A DNA stretch of 64,000 nucleotides, taken from Flavisolibacter longurius. Its GTDB lineage: Bacteria; Bacteroidota; Bacteroidia; Chitinophagales; Chitinophagaceae. The notes under the pieces are model-generated. The model saw nothing but the letters and a program-made list of their open reading frames with translations. It had not been told where the DNA came from and made no database searches. The position numbers were made by a program, and so were the translations under genes. Of the stretch, positions 47,294 through 56,012 are shown piece after piece; positions within the stretch are counted from its first letter, which is position 1; the number at the start of each line of letters is the position of its first letter. Where the stretch lies: assembly GCA_014163555.1 (NCBI GenBank), contig JACJGO010000006.1, positions 186,001-250,000 of the forward strand, written 5' to 3'.

Positions 47294-47725
47294 TTATTTT
47301 GTTGCGCAGGCCGGATGGAGGCTCATGTGCCAGTAATCAAGGATAACCTTCAGTTGGGCCGTAATCTGTTCCAAGGTGTTCTTTTTGTGGAAATAGCCCT
47401 GCAGGTTGGCCACCCCGTAGGCTTCTTTTACGGTGGTTGGGTTGTCGGAGGTGGTTAAGAACACAAACGGGATGCACAGGGAACGCAACTGCTCGTCTGC
47501 TTCTATTTTCCGCTTGAATTCAATGCCGTTGAGCTTGGGCATGTTGATGTCGCAAAGAATTAAAAAAGGCTTTTCTGTTCGGCTTTGCAGGTGTTGGTAA
47601 GCGGCCTCGCAATCATCAAAAAATACCAGCGGGTGCGAAACACCCAATTGCTGCAGCACGTCGCGGACCATGTCCTGGTCATCGCGGTCGTCTTCGATAA
47701 TAATGATCTCCTCAGGTTTAGACAT
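47294..47725 (-). CDS. Single-domain response regulator (Rcp1-like)
   Basis: A 143-residue stand-alone receiver. Acidic pocket Glu11-Asp12-Asp13, phospho-acceptor Asp59 in LILCDINMPKLNG, conserved Thr in VFLTTSDN and Lys in YFHKKN. Like the receiver at 27817 it has no output domain and no kinase next to it; it probably relays from one or more of the HDxxEPLRKI kinases. Confidence 0.93.
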   Translation of the reverse strand: MSKPEEIIIIEDDRDDQDMVRDVLQQLGVSHPLVFFDDCEAAYQHLQSRTEKPFLILCDINMPKLNGIEFKRKIEADEQLRSLCIPFVFLTTSDNPTTVKEAYGVANLQGYFHKKNTLEQITAQLKVILDYWHMSLHPACATK

Positions 47726-48039
47726 AAACGGGTCTCAAGATAGATAAATTAATTCAGAGCCTGCTGCTATCGTGCAGGCACAGACGAACACGGCATGTCG
47801 CTGCCGAAAGTACAGGACAAGCAAAACCCCCTGCAAGAGAGGGGGTGCCCAAGGATTCATTCCGGTACGTGTGAATGGTGTTTTTCGAAAGGGTAGCAAG
47901 ACCGTTTTGCGCTTTTCAGGTACGTTAACGCCTGTACAGTTGCAATTCCTTTGCCAAAGGGGAGGCCAGCCTGCGTAAATGTGGAAGGCCGTACGCCGGG
48001 CTATCCAACAAGGGTTCTTACAAATATCAACGCCGGGCT
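47726..48039. other. Gene-free interval
   Basis: 314 bases. A 7-bp hairpin ACCCCCT/AGGGGGT (47826-47846) without a T-run is the only structure seen. Confidence 0.35.
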
Positions 48040-48249
48040 TTAGGCTTGTGTTCTGCCGGGAAACTCGGCCGGGTTGTTCAGGCTTTTGTCGTAAAGGAGC
48101 TTGGTGAGGGTAATGAGCCGCTTGCGTTTGTCCTGAACATCCTTCCAGGCAGCGCCATTGAGCAGGGCATCCGAAAGCGCCTTGAATTCCACTTCATACA
48201 GGGCTTTCAGGGCAGGGGTATCCAGTTGCTTCCACTGTCGGTCCATCAT
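48040..48249 (-). CDS. Small hypothetical protein (69 aa)
   Basis: A 69-residue helical, charged cytosolic protein (MMDRQWKQLDTPALKALYE ... NNPAEFPGRTQA). Start at the MM pair, since the upstream extension (to 48333) is Arg/Cys-rich and unlikely. Unknown function. Confidence 0.6.
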   Translation of the reverse strand: MMDRQWKQLDTPALKALYEVEFKALSDALLNGAAWKDVQDKRKRLITLTKLLYDKSLNNPAEFPGRTQA

Positions 48250-48419
48250 CACGCTTTTTGGGTTTCGTAGGTCAGATACGAAGAACGCGTTGGTGCGCCG
48301 GGTTCGTATGCAGTACAGGGCTACAAAATGCATACCTATAGTTTTTCAGAGCTGTTGTAAACAGTTTTTTTTCATCCCATTAAACCTTTTGCACCAGAAA
48401 GGTTCTTACCCTTGAAAAA

Positions 48420-48590
48420 AGCCCGTTTTCGTACCTGTGTGAAGGATCACCATGGCTATTTTCAGTAGGTTTTTGTCTGATCGCACTCTCTTTGAAAACA
48501 AACAGCCCTTTGACAAACACCGCACCCTTCAAGTACGACCCAGTACTTATTTAGCTCAGCAGCCCCTCTTTTTTGGAGGGGCTTTCTTTT
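48420..48590 (+). ncRNA. Candidate small RNA before a terminator
   Basis: A stem AAGTAC/GTACTT (48531-48548) is followed by a strong terminator (48561-48590) with no coding gene reaching it. The 5' end and promoter are not clear. The overlapping 95-codon frame (48452) runs through the terminator and is not protein-like. Confidence 0.25.
48561..48590 (+). terminator. Rho-independent terminator
   Basis: Stem AGCCCCTC/GAGGGGCT with a TTTTTTG loop and a T-rich tail, 145 bases before the next gene. Confidence 0.8.
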
Positions 48591-48735
48591 ACCGCTTACA
48601 AAAAACGCAATGTGCTGAAACGATGAAGACGTTTCTGAGGACAGGCTTCCACAAAGTTTTGGACAGAACCCGGAGCGTAGTGTTCAGCCTGCTCCGGCAC
48701 TTGGATTGCAGTGATAACCTTTTAACCCGTACCCC

Positions 48736-48996
48736 ATGACCTTACAGGATTTTCAGGCATTTTCATCAGCCAAACAACGCAGGCTGGTACACACCAAAGG
48801 TGTTTTCCTGCTCACCAGAACCGGTGTTGGCCTTACCGCTATTCTTTGCCAGGTAGAAGGCTTTTATGTAGAACTGCACCTCGATGCGGATAGTGCCGTG
48901 GTGCTCGACCTGCATTCCTTTGACGACACCGCGGGGCTGGACCCCTACCTGCCACAGATTAGGCTTACGGAATTGCAACCCCTGCTGCGGCGATAA
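48736..48996 (+). CDS. Small hypothetical protein (86 aa)
   Basis: A compact 86-residue cytosolic protein with beta strands (GVFLLTRTGVGLTAILCQVEGFYVELHLD) and a C-terminal helix (RLTELQPLLRR). Codon use fits a real gene. No domain recognised. Confidence 0.7.
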   Translation: MTLQDFQAFSSAKQRRLVHTKGVFLLTRTGVGLTAILCQVEGFYVELHLDADSAVVLDLHSFDDTAGLDPYLPQIRLTELQPLLRR

Positions 48997-49308
48997 CGGC
49001 ACGGTTTTGAAGGCAGGCTACCTGTCTCTTACCAAAGCAGCAGGACAGGCGCTTCACCCTTAATCAGTACGAACTATGATCATGTGTTGTGGCCTGTCCT
49101 TTTTTCTTTTCCTGGAACAGGATAATCGCAGTGGAAAGTGTCGACAGGTAGGTAGTGCTGTGCGTTGATGGCTTTAGGCAGAGGACCTGTTGTTGGTGGG
49201 CTGGCACTCTAAGCCAGGCCGTACACCAACAAAGGCAGCATCCTATACGTTGAACCACACCACGGATAGGTAGGGGCGGTTGTTGCCGTTAGTGAGCCCC
49301 TTTCTTCC
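48997..49308. other. Gene-free interval containing repeat copy C
   Basis: 312 bases between the 86-residue gene and the convergent VOC gene. The right half is repeat copy C (49171-49298); the left half holds nothing recognised. Confidence 0.4.
49171..49298 (+). repeat. Dispersed repeat, copy C
   Basis: GAGGACCTG, an internal hairpin with arms TTGTTGGTG (49190-49198) and CACCAACAA (49224-49232), then CATCCTATACGTTGAACCAC and CGGATAGGTAGGGGCGGTTG. It lies at the 3' end of the VOC gene, 10 bases from its stop. Confidence 0.7.
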
Positions 49309-49746
49309 CTAGATCTTTCCCTTGTGCCGGGCGTCGTAATCCACCATCCATTCAATGCCGTATTTGTCGCGGAACATACCAAAGTAAGAACCCCAGGGAC
49401 TGTCCCCAATGGGCATTTCCACCTCTCCGCCGGCTGAAAGGCCGTTGAATATTTTGTCAGCTTCCTCCCGGTTTTCGGCGCCGATCGAGATCTTAGACCG
49501 GTTCTCCCGTTCATTTGTTTTTCCCATGAATTCCGGAACATCATTACCCATTAAAACGTTGGGGCCAATGGGCAGGGCAATGTGCATGATCTTTTCTGCT
49601 TCGTGTTCGGAGATGGGATGCCCGGCCGCCGGCAGGTCTTTGAAGCGAACAATGTTGGCGAACTCGCCACCGAAAACCGATTTGTAAAAGTGGAAAGCTT
49701 CTTCGGCATTGCCGTTAAAATTGATGTGCGGGTTGATGAGTGCCAT
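49309..49746 (-). CDS. VOC family protein (PhnB-like)
   Basis: A 145-residue glyoxalase/bleomycin-resistance-fold protein of the PhnB/DUF3861 type: MALINPHINFNGNAEEAFHF opening, then ISIGAENREEADKIFNGL and the SPWGSYFGMFRDKYGIEWM closing motif. Metal binding or substrate is unknown; members are often annotated as dioxygenase-like. A -7 box TAGTTTTG lies just upstream of the start. Confidence 0.9.
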   Translation of the reverse strand: MALINPHINFNGNAEEAFHFYKSVFGGEFANIVRFKDLPAAGHPISEHEAEKIMHIALPIGPNVLMGNDVPEFMGKTNERENRSKISIGAENREEADKIFNGLSAGGEVEMPIGDSPWGSYFGMFRDKYGIEWMVDYDARHKGKI

Positions 49747-49973
49747 GGCTAAAAATTTATTTTTTCAAAACTAGCGCACAGAAAATATCACGGTGAGGTT
49801 ATTTGCGGCATTGTTGAATGCCGTTTGCGCCAGGCCCGTTGTGCAGTGTGGGCTGCGTTTTGTGGACGGTACACATACGGCGATGATTTTATTGGAAGAG
49901 CACTGCAAATAGCAGGGAAAAGAACCGCAGTCCTGTTCGCCCTTTGTTTAGAATCACTACCTTTTTACCAAAT

Positions 49974-50756
49974 ATGCGAATGTACAAAAGCCATCTGCTG
50001 GCAGCGCTGCTGCACCTGTTGGTGGGTAGCCAGTCAACGGCCCAGCAAAAAACACTGCTCGCCATCTTCCCCCATCCCGATGATGAAACAGCGATTGCCG
50101 AAGTCTTACTCAAACACAAAGAGATGGGCTATAAAGTGCAGCTCATTATTGCAACCGATGGAAAGGATGGCACCCGGGTAACTAAAATCCCGGCTGGCGA
50201 CTCACTGGGCAATCTCCGGAGAGAAGAAACCCGTTGTGCCTGCAACATTCTTGGTATTGAGACGCCCATCTTCCTGGGCATCGAACGGCTGGATACCAAA
50301 ATAGGGGTGGGTAAGTATTTTGGCCAGCATAAAAAGTTCCTGCAGCTGCTGAAACAAAAGATCGATTCTATCCAACCTTCCTTTCTGCTCACCTTTGGCC
50401 CCGATGGCGACACGCATCATGCCGAACATATTGTAACCGGAGCTGCCGTTACAGACCTGTTGCTGCGGGAAGGATGGGTAGAAAAATATCCGCTTTATTA
50501 TGTTGCCTGGACCAAGCAGCAATCCGAAAATTTCATGGAAGAACTGGGCTACGTACACGAGCAGTATTACAATGTAAAACAAACCTACACGCAGGCCCAG
50601 GAAGACAAAGCCCTGCAGATCATGCCCTGCTATGCCACGCAATACACGACAGAAGAAATAGGGGATGACAGGAAAAAAAAGCTGGCGGATAAAGGCAATA
50701 CCATTTACTTCAGAAGGTTTGTGGTGAAGCAAGGGGCGCAGGAGGGATTTGAGTGA
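49974..50756 (+). CDS. PIG-L family deacetylase (LmbE-like)
   Basis: A 260-residue zinc-dependent deacetylase. The N-terminus is a signal peptide (to about STAQ). Zinc site in AIFPHPDDETAIAE (His, Asp, Asp) and the distal His in GDTHHAEHIVTGAAV. Family members deacetylate N-acetylglucosamine-linked substrates. Substrate here unknown; secreted PIG-L enzymes of this form occur in Bacteroidota. Confidence 0.88.
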   Translation: MRMYKSHLLAALLHLLVGSQSTAQQKTLLAIFPHPDDETAIAEVLLKHKEMGYKVQLIIATDGKDGTRVTKIPAGDSLGNLRREETRCACNILGIETPIFLGIERLDTKIGVGKYFGQHKKFLQLLKQKIDSIQPSFLLTFGPDGDTHHAEHIVTGAAVTDLLLREGWVEKYPLYYVAWTKQQSENFMEELGYVHEQYYNVKQTYTQAQEDKALQIMPCYATQYTTEEIGDDRKKKLADKGNTIYFRRFVVKQGAQEGFE

Positions 50757-50909
50757 GGGTGAGGGGTGCGGAAAGAAACAGATGACAAGTGATAATACAA
50801 TACACAGCTGGCAGGAAGCTGTTGGTCTGCGCGGACTTTCCTCGCAAACAAATGGCAGCTTTCCGAAAGGCGGAGGAACAAAAGGGGTAGCCGTAATTGC
50901 AGGCTCCTT

Positions 50910-51116
50910 CTAGTCCGTATCCTCTTCGAGAATTTCCTGCACTCTTCCGATTTGGCCGTCCTCCAGCCGCACTTTGATGCCGCGGTGATGGTTGGGCGCA
51001 CTGGTCAGAATGTTCTTCACCACGCCTTCTGTAAGCACTCCCGTACGTTGGTCTTTTTTTAAAATGATATTGACCAGCATACCGGGTTTGATGTTCGCCC
51101 TGACGGTTCCGTCCAT
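50910..51116 (-). CDS. YwbE family protein
   Basis: A 68-residue basic beta-barrel protein (MDGTVRANIKPGMLVNIIL ... RGIKVRLEDGQIGRVQEIL) typical of YwbE, a conserved KOW-like small protein of unknown function. Start 51116 gives the standard family length. It lies 22 bases downstream of the NmrA-like gene, likely one operon. Confidence 0.9.
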   Translation of the reverse strand: MDGTVRANIKPGMLVNIILKKDQRTGVLTEGVVKNILTSAPNHHRGIKVRLEDGQIGRVQEILEEDTD

Positions 51117-51138
51117 GTTCGCTGTTTTGTGCGGCAAG

Positions 51139-52071
51139 TTAGCCTGTTTTCGCCGTTGACAATTGCCGCGATGCTTTGGGTAGCCCACTCCGTAAAACGT
51201 CTTCGACGGTGGTCCACTGCAAGTCAGCATAACGGTCGTTGTCAAGCGGATTAAGCTTGGGCAAGCCGGTGTACATGTTGTGTAAGTACTGCATGCCCTG
51301 CCAGGGCGGAAACACGTCGCTCCGTTGGGGCAGGAGGGTTTTCGTAATCGTGATCATGGCTTTTAGAAATCCCAGGCCGCCAACCTTCGTTAGTGTAAAG
51401 TGATGGCCGGTTGCCCGGGAAGCCGCTCCGGCTACATCGCGGCTGCTCACCACGTCGCCGGCTATGCGAAGATAGCGTGGCGTATCCCTCTCCAGGGCTG
51501 CCCGTGCCGTGAAGGCGGCCGAGTTGTCGATGGTGGTAAAGTCAAGGAGTTGATCAGCGTCGCCCCAATAAAGCACCCGCTTCCAGCCCGCCTGGATCAG
51601 CGGGGCTTCTTTCAGTAACAGGTCAGTGAACATGCCGTTGAGCACCGACGTGGCGGCAATATTCGCGGCATCCAGCCTGCGGCTAAACTCGCGGCGGAGG
51701 TCAAGGTTGCGGTTGCTGCCGTCGGGCAGCCTGGTGTAGTCAATGCAATAATCGGAGGGAATAAACCGCGGAACGCCGGCTTCCACCGCAGCGGTGAGCA
51801 GCGCAGTCTGTGCGTCAACAATCACCTCCCGCAGTCCCGAAAGAGCGGACACCACGCAGTGGGCCCCACGGCAAGCGGATAGCAATGATTGCGGATCGTT
51901 GTAATTCACGACAACTGTTTCTGCACCCGGAAAAGAAGCTTTACTGCTTTCTCTTACCAAGGCTCTTGGTTTTGTTCCAAGTCGCACCAGTTCTGCTATA
52001 ATTCGACCTCCCAAGTCTCCGTTGGCGCCAGCTACGGCAATGATCTTTTCCTTTGGCTCTTCTGTTTGCAT
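51139..52071 (-). CDS. NmrA-like NAD(P)-binding protein (isoflavone-reductase type)
   Basis: A 310-residue atypical short-chain dehydrogenase. Rossmann motif AVAGANGDLGGRIIAEL (residues 13-29), then ASFPGAETVVVNYNDPQSLLSAC and SDYCIDYTRLPDG, the pattern of aromatic-alcohol and isoflavone reductases. It probably uses NAD(P)H to sense or reduce a small molecule. Cytosolic; operonic with ywbE. Confidence 0.88.
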   Translation of the reverse strand: MQTEEPKEKIIAVAGANGDLGGRIIAELVRLGTKPRALVRESSKASFPGAETVVVNYNDPQSLLSACRGAHCVVSALSGLREVIVDAQTALLTAAVEAGVPRFIPSDYCIDYTRLPDGSNRNLDLRREFSRRLDAANIAATSVLNGMFTDLLLKEAPLIQAGWKRVLYWGDADQLLDFTTIDNSAAFTARAALERDTPRYLRIAGDVVSSRDVAGAASRATGHHFTLTKVGGLGFLKAMITITKTLLPQRSDVFPPWQGMQYLHNMYTGLPKLNPLDNDRYADLQWTTVEDVLRSGLPKASRQLSTAKTG

Positions 52072-52153
52072 GCCCTACCCTGACAAACAGCGAACCGAAA
52101 AGTTCGGGGATTTATACAAAAAGAAGCGGAGGTGATTGAGGTCCATAGCCCTG

Positions 52154-52254
52154 TGAGTTGTAGTTATAGACAAGAGGCTGCTATGAGACAGTCCTGCGTC
52201 GCAGACACAGGTACGCAATGCTATAGCTTAACGAACACTACGGATAGCAAGGGA
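52154..52254 (+). repeat. Dispersed repeat, copy D
   Basis: TGAGTTGTAGTTATAGAC, then CAGTCCTGCGTCGCAGACAC and AACACTACGGATAGCAAGGGA, ending 2 bases before the stop codon of the serine hydrolase (3' side). Confidence 0.7.
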
Positions 52255-52256
52255 CT

Positions 52257-53585
52257 TTACAGTTTTTTCATCCCCGTTTCCATCCCGTTACGAACGAGCC
52301 GCAACCCTTTGGCCTCACCGCTGTCATTCCGCAAGACATACAGCTGTGTATCAGGACCCTCATCCAGAAAAAACGCATCCGTCGCAAACTGTTTCCACTC
52401 CGTCAGGCGGCTTCCGGTTTGGGTCCACAGCCTGCCGTCTTTTACCAGGAGCACAAAGGGACGCAGGCCCACTTCGTAGCGACCGACCACCGCTTCCAGT
52501 CCGGTTGCGGTTGTGGGTATAGCGGTGTATTTTTTGGGCAGTTCAACCGGTTGGTTCAGGTAAATACCCGCCAATGCATACGCCATGTTTACAAATGGTG
52601 AAGCGCCACCACCATTGCTTAGCACAATCACATGCAGATCGCTTTGCGGGAAATACAGCGCATAATTAGCAAACCCCGGGTAGCTGCCCGTGTGGTAAAT
52701 CAGCTTTTGCCCGTGTACCGAATCGATCCAGAACCCGAAACCGTATTTACCCAGGCCCGGCGTAATCATTTGGCGATAACGGTCAGCGCTGACCACTTTT
52801 CCGCCGTGCAAGGCCTGTTGCCAGCGGTGAAGATCGGCAGCGGTTGACACCATGTTGCCGGCGCTGAACAGCACTTCAGGCGCATACGGCAGGGCCGGCA
52901 TCCACCTGCCTGCTCTTCGTTCGTAGCCGGTTGCCAGTTGGGGCAACAGCGTATCGCTACGGTCGGGCATTGTGCGGTTTAGCCCGAGGCGCTGCACCAT
53001 GTTGGTTACGGCAACATGGAAGGGCTGACCAGTCACCTTTTCTGCTATGCTTCCCAAGAGGACATACGCCGGGTTGCTGTACCAGAAATCCCTGCCGGGT
53101 GAAAACCGCAAGACGTTGTGTTGAAAGAGTGTGATCACCGAATCGGGCGGCACCGCACGGCCTACAAGGGCCAGGAATTGCGGTGAGCCTTCGTTGATGC
53201 TGCCCAGTCCGGATGTGTGGTTGAGCATTGTCCGCAACGTGATGCTGTCGGCTTTGGGAAGGGCCGGAAACCATTGGCTTAACCGATCCTCCAGCGACAG
53301 CCTGCCCGCATCGGCCAGTTGTAAAATAAGTGCAGCGGTAAATTGTTTCGTCAGCGATCCAATCTTAAAACGGGTATCCGGCGCAGTGGGAATGTTCCAC
53401 CGGCGGTCGGCCGTGCCAAATGCTTTTTGATAAACAACGGTGGGTCCTTTGGCGACCAAGACAACGCCGGAAAACTGGTAGAACGATGCCTGTGCGGTGC
53501 AATAGGCATCCATCTTTTTTTGATTAGCCGACTGGCCGAAAGAGAGCTGTGTGATGACCAACAGCGGCAGGAAAAACTTTCTCAT
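52257..53585 (-). CDS. Secreted serine hydrolase (class C beta-lactamase family)
   Basis: A 442-residue penicillin-binding-like serine hydrolase. Signal peptide MRKFFLPLLVITQLSFGQ sets the start at 53585. Catalytic Ser77 and Lys80 in GSLTK, Tyr in FWYSNPAY and the HTG (KTG-like) in YHTGSYPG. A C-terminal extension of about 100 residues is a beta domain common to this group. It acts on peptides or esters in the periplasm; true beta-lactamase activity is not established. Confidence 0.9.
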   Translation of the reverse strand: MRKFFLPLLVITQLSFGQSANQKKMDAYCTAQASFYQFSGVVLVAKGPTVVYQKAFGTADRRWNIPTAPDTRFKIGSLTKQFTAALILQLADAGRLSLEDRLSQWFPALPKADSITLRTMLNHTSGLGSINEGSPQFLALVGRAVPPDSVITLFQHNVLRFSPGRDFWYSNPAYVLLGSIAEKVTGQPFHVAVTNMVQRLGLNRTMPDRSDTLLPQLATGYERRAGRWMPALPYAPEVLFSAGNMVSTAADLHRWQQALHGGKVVSADRYRQMITPGLGKYGFGFWIDSVHGQKLIYHTGSYPGFANYALYFPQSDLHVIVLSNGGGASPFVNMAYALAGIYLNQPVELPKKYTAIPTTATGLEAVVGRYEVGLRPFVLLVKDGRLWTQTGSRLTEWKQFATDAFFLDEGPDTQLYVLRNDSGEAKGLRLVRNGMETGMKKL

Positions 53586-53710
53586 AGTTCGTATATCCCA
53601 GGCCTGCGGCGAAAGAGGGAATGGCCGCAAGCCTGCGGGATAAAGCAAAATAAGATTTCTTCTGCATGTGTCCCGCACCGGCTCCCCAGAAGGGTGCAGG
53701 AAATCAACGG

Positions 53711-53944
53711 CTACGCCGTTTGCGCTTCTGCCGGTTGTTGGGCAGGAAATTTTGAAATGTCCATATAAAAAACTTCCCAGGTGTGGCCGTCAAAATCTTC
53801 AATGGTGCGTTGTTGCATAAAGCCATAGTCCCGCATCTCGGTTGGTTCGGTGCCACCGGCGGCCAGTCCAGCCTCCATGATGCTGGCCACTTCGTCCACG
53901 CTGTCAAGCGACAGGGCGAAAAGCCCGGCGCCTCTGCAATTGCA
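53711..53944 (-). pseudogene. 5'-truncated VOC protein remnant
   Basis: The frame reads FALSLDSVDEVASIMEAG, then PTEMRDYGFMQQRTIEDFDG and HTWEVFYMDISKFP, the C-terminal half of a VOC/glyoxalase family protein. The preceding N-terminal half (about 65 residues) is missing and a stop lies at 53945-53947, directly before the M24 peptidase start at 53958. A deletion or rearrangement joined the remnant to the peptidase's 5' region. Confidence 0.7.
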
Positions 53945-53957
53945 TTACATTCGCTAT

Positions 53958-55295
53958 ATGCGGTTCCTCTTCCTCCTTCTCCTTTTTTTCTCTCTTACGG
54001 ACCTCCATGCCCAGGTGCTTTCGCCCCGCGAACAGGCGCGGGTGGTCGATGAAATTCTTGCCGACCGGATCAACCATTTGTTGCCCGGCCTGATGGACCG
54101 GGCGGGTATTGATATGTGGGTTATCATCAGTCGCGAGTACAACGAAGACCCGGTGATCAAAACCTTTTTGCCCGCTACCTGGTTGTCGGCCCGCCGCCGT
54201 ACGATACTCGTGTTTTATCGTGATGCGAAAAAGGGCCTGTTTGAAAAGCTGGCGGTGGCCCGTTACAATGTGGGCACCGCCATTCAGTCGGCCTGGAACC
54301 CGGAGAAGCAACCCGACCAATGGAAAGCGTTGGTCGATATCATCACCAGCCGCAACCCGCAAAAGATCGGGCTTAATTTTTCCGCCGACTTTGGCCATGC
54401 CGATGGCCTTACCCATACCGAGTACACCGAACTGCTGCAGCACCTGCCGGCCGCAGAAAAAAGAAAGATCACCTCGGCCGAAAAGCTGGCGGTAAGCTGG
54501 CTGGAAACCCGCACCAGCCGGGAAATGCAGGTTTACCCAAGCCTGGTGCAGCTAACGCACAGCCTCATTGCGGAGGCTTTCTCCGAAAAGGTCATTACAC
54601 CGGGCATCACCACCACCGATGATGTGGTGTGGTGGTTCCGGCAACGGTTTGCCCAACTGGGGCTGGCCACCTGGTTTCATCCTTCGGTGGACGTGCAGCG
54701 CTCCGACAGCCTGTCGGCCGAACACCTGCGCAGCTTTGCGGCCAGGCCGGCCGACCAGGTGATTCAGCCCGGCGACCTGCTGCACTGCGATGTAGGCATT
54801 ACCTACCTGCGCCTCAACACCGATGTTCAGCAGCACGCCTATGTATTGCGTCCCGGCGAAACCGCTGTACCCGCATCGATTGGGGCGGCCATGACGGCTG
54901 CCCGCCGGCTGCAGGACTTTTTAACAGGGCAGTTCCGCAACGGCGCTACCGGTAACCAGCTCCTTGCCGGCGCTTTACAGGAAGCAAAAGCGGCCGGCAT
55001 CCGTCCCAGCATTTACACCCACCCCCTGGGGTTGCACGGCCACGCCGCCGGGCCTACCATTGGCCTGTGGGACCAACAGGGCGGTGTGCCCGGCCCCGGC
55101 GATTACCCGCTTTATTCCAACACGGCGTACAGCATTGAGCTGAATGCCACCACCTATATTCCCGAATGGAAAAAAGACGCCCGTATCATGCTGGAAGAAG
55201 ACGGCTTTTGGGATGGCAAAACGTTTCGCTATATCAGCGGCCGCCAAAAAAACATCTACACCATTCCGCGATTAACGACGGCAATAAGTGAGTGA
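53958..55295 (+). CDS. Secreted M24 family metallopeptidase (Xaa-Pro aminopeptidase-like)
   Basis: A 445-residue exopeptidase of pita-bread fold. The signal peptide MRFLFLLLLFFSLTDLHAQ starts at 53958; the frame is open further upstream but that part is antisense to the VOC remnant. Metal-binding positions are visible: LHCDVGITYLRLNTDVQQH (two Asp), HPLGLHGHAAGPTIG (His), SIELNATTY (Glu) and MLEEDGFW (Glu). It should remove N-terminal residues before proline, using two divalent metals. Repeat copy E follows its stop. Confidence 0.9.
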   Translation: MRFLFLLLLFFSLTDLHAQVLSPREQARVVDEILADRINHLLPGLMDRAGIDMWVIISREYNEDPVIKTFLPATWLSARRRTILVFYRDAKKGLFEKLAVARYNVGTAIQSAWNPEKQPDQWKALVDIITSRNPQKIGLNFSADFGHADGLTHTEYTELLQHLPAAEKRKITSAEKLAVSWLETRTSREMQVYPSLVQLTHSLIAEAFSEKVITPGITTTDDVVWWFRQRFAQLGLATWFHPSVDVQRSDSLSAEHLRSFAARPADQVIQPGDLLHCDVGITYLRLNTDVQQHAYVLRPGETAVPASIGAAMTAARRLQDFLTGQFRNGATGNQLLAGALQEAKAAGIRPSIYTHPLGLHGHAAGPTIGLWDQQGGVPGPGDYPLYSNTAYSIELNATTYIPEWKKDARIMLEEDGFWDGKTFRYISGRQKNIYTIPRLTTAISE

Positions 55296-55302
55296 TGGGG
55301 AG

Positions 55303-55468
55303 GGCCGTAGTTTGGGCCTATGGCCCGAACTAAGCCTTGGCAAGATGCGGCAGGTACGGACGGGCTTGAGGCAAAGACGCAGGCTAGCATTCCTATAATT
55401 TGAAGAACACACTGCCGTTGTTGGTGTTGAGGCGAGGCTTTGTAGCCTCAGCCTACCAACAACACCAG
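55303..55468 (+). repeat. Dispersed repeat, copy E, with REP-like hairpin
   Basis: Left part GGCCGTAGTTTGGGCCTATG, middle GGCAAGATGCGGCAGGTACG, core TTCCTATAATTTGAAGAACA. It then carries a hairpin with arms GTTGTTGGT (55417-55425) and ACCAACAAC (55455-55463) and an inner GAGGC/GCCTC stem. It lies between the M24 stop and the RAYT start, 25 bases from the latter. Confidence 0.8.
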
Positions 55469-55493
55469 TGATAAGCTTTACCTTTCATCAAGC

Positions 55494-56012
55494 ATGTCCG
55501 CCATCATCACGGAATATCCTCACTTCTTTACCGCCACTTGTCTTGAGTGGAAGAAGCTATTGGCGCCTGATAAGTATAAAAACATTCTTATCGACAGCCT
55601 GCGCTTTTTGGTAAAAGACGAGCGAGTGATGGTGTATGGTTTTGTCATCATGCCTAATCATATTCACGTGGTGTGGCACCTGAAGGCTGGTCGCAAACGT
55701 CCAGAGGTGCAACGTGACTTTTTAAAGTTTACGGCGCAGCGAATCAAAGAAGACTTGACAAAACATCATCCGGCCGTCTTACAGCAGTTTCGGGTAGAGG
55801 CAAAGGACAGGCAGTACCAGTTTTGGGAGAGAAATCCTTTATCCGTGGAACTTTGGACCGAAAAGGTAGTGCTGCAAAAGTTGAAATACATTCACCTGAA
55901 TCCGGTAAGGGCAGGGCTTTGCCGGTGGCCGGATGAATACAAGTATTCATCCGCTCTTTTTTACCATACCGGTGTTGACAACTGGGGATTTCTGACACAC
56001 CTGCGGGATTAG
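55494..56012 (+). CDS. REP-associated tyrosine transposase (RAYT), intact
   Basis: A 172-residue Y1-type transposase. HUH motif in VIMPNHIHVVW (residues about 51-61), the QFWERNPLSVELW segment, and the Tyr-bearing helix LKYIHLNPVRAGL with following DEYKYSSALF. RAYTs cut and move REP palindromes as single strands. Repeats E and F flank this pair of genes. The start MSAIITEYPHFFTAT matches its subfamily. It is convergent with the truncated RAYT and overlaps its end. Confidence 0.92.
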   Translation: MSAIITEYPHFFTATCLEWKKLLAPDKYKNILIDSLRFLVKDERVMVYGFVIMPNHIHVVWHLKAGRKRPEVQRDFLKFTAQRIKEDLTKHHPAVLQQFRVEAKDRQYQFWERNPLSVELWTEKVVLQKLKYIHLNPVRAGLCRWPDEYKYSSALFYHTGVDNWGFLTHLRD

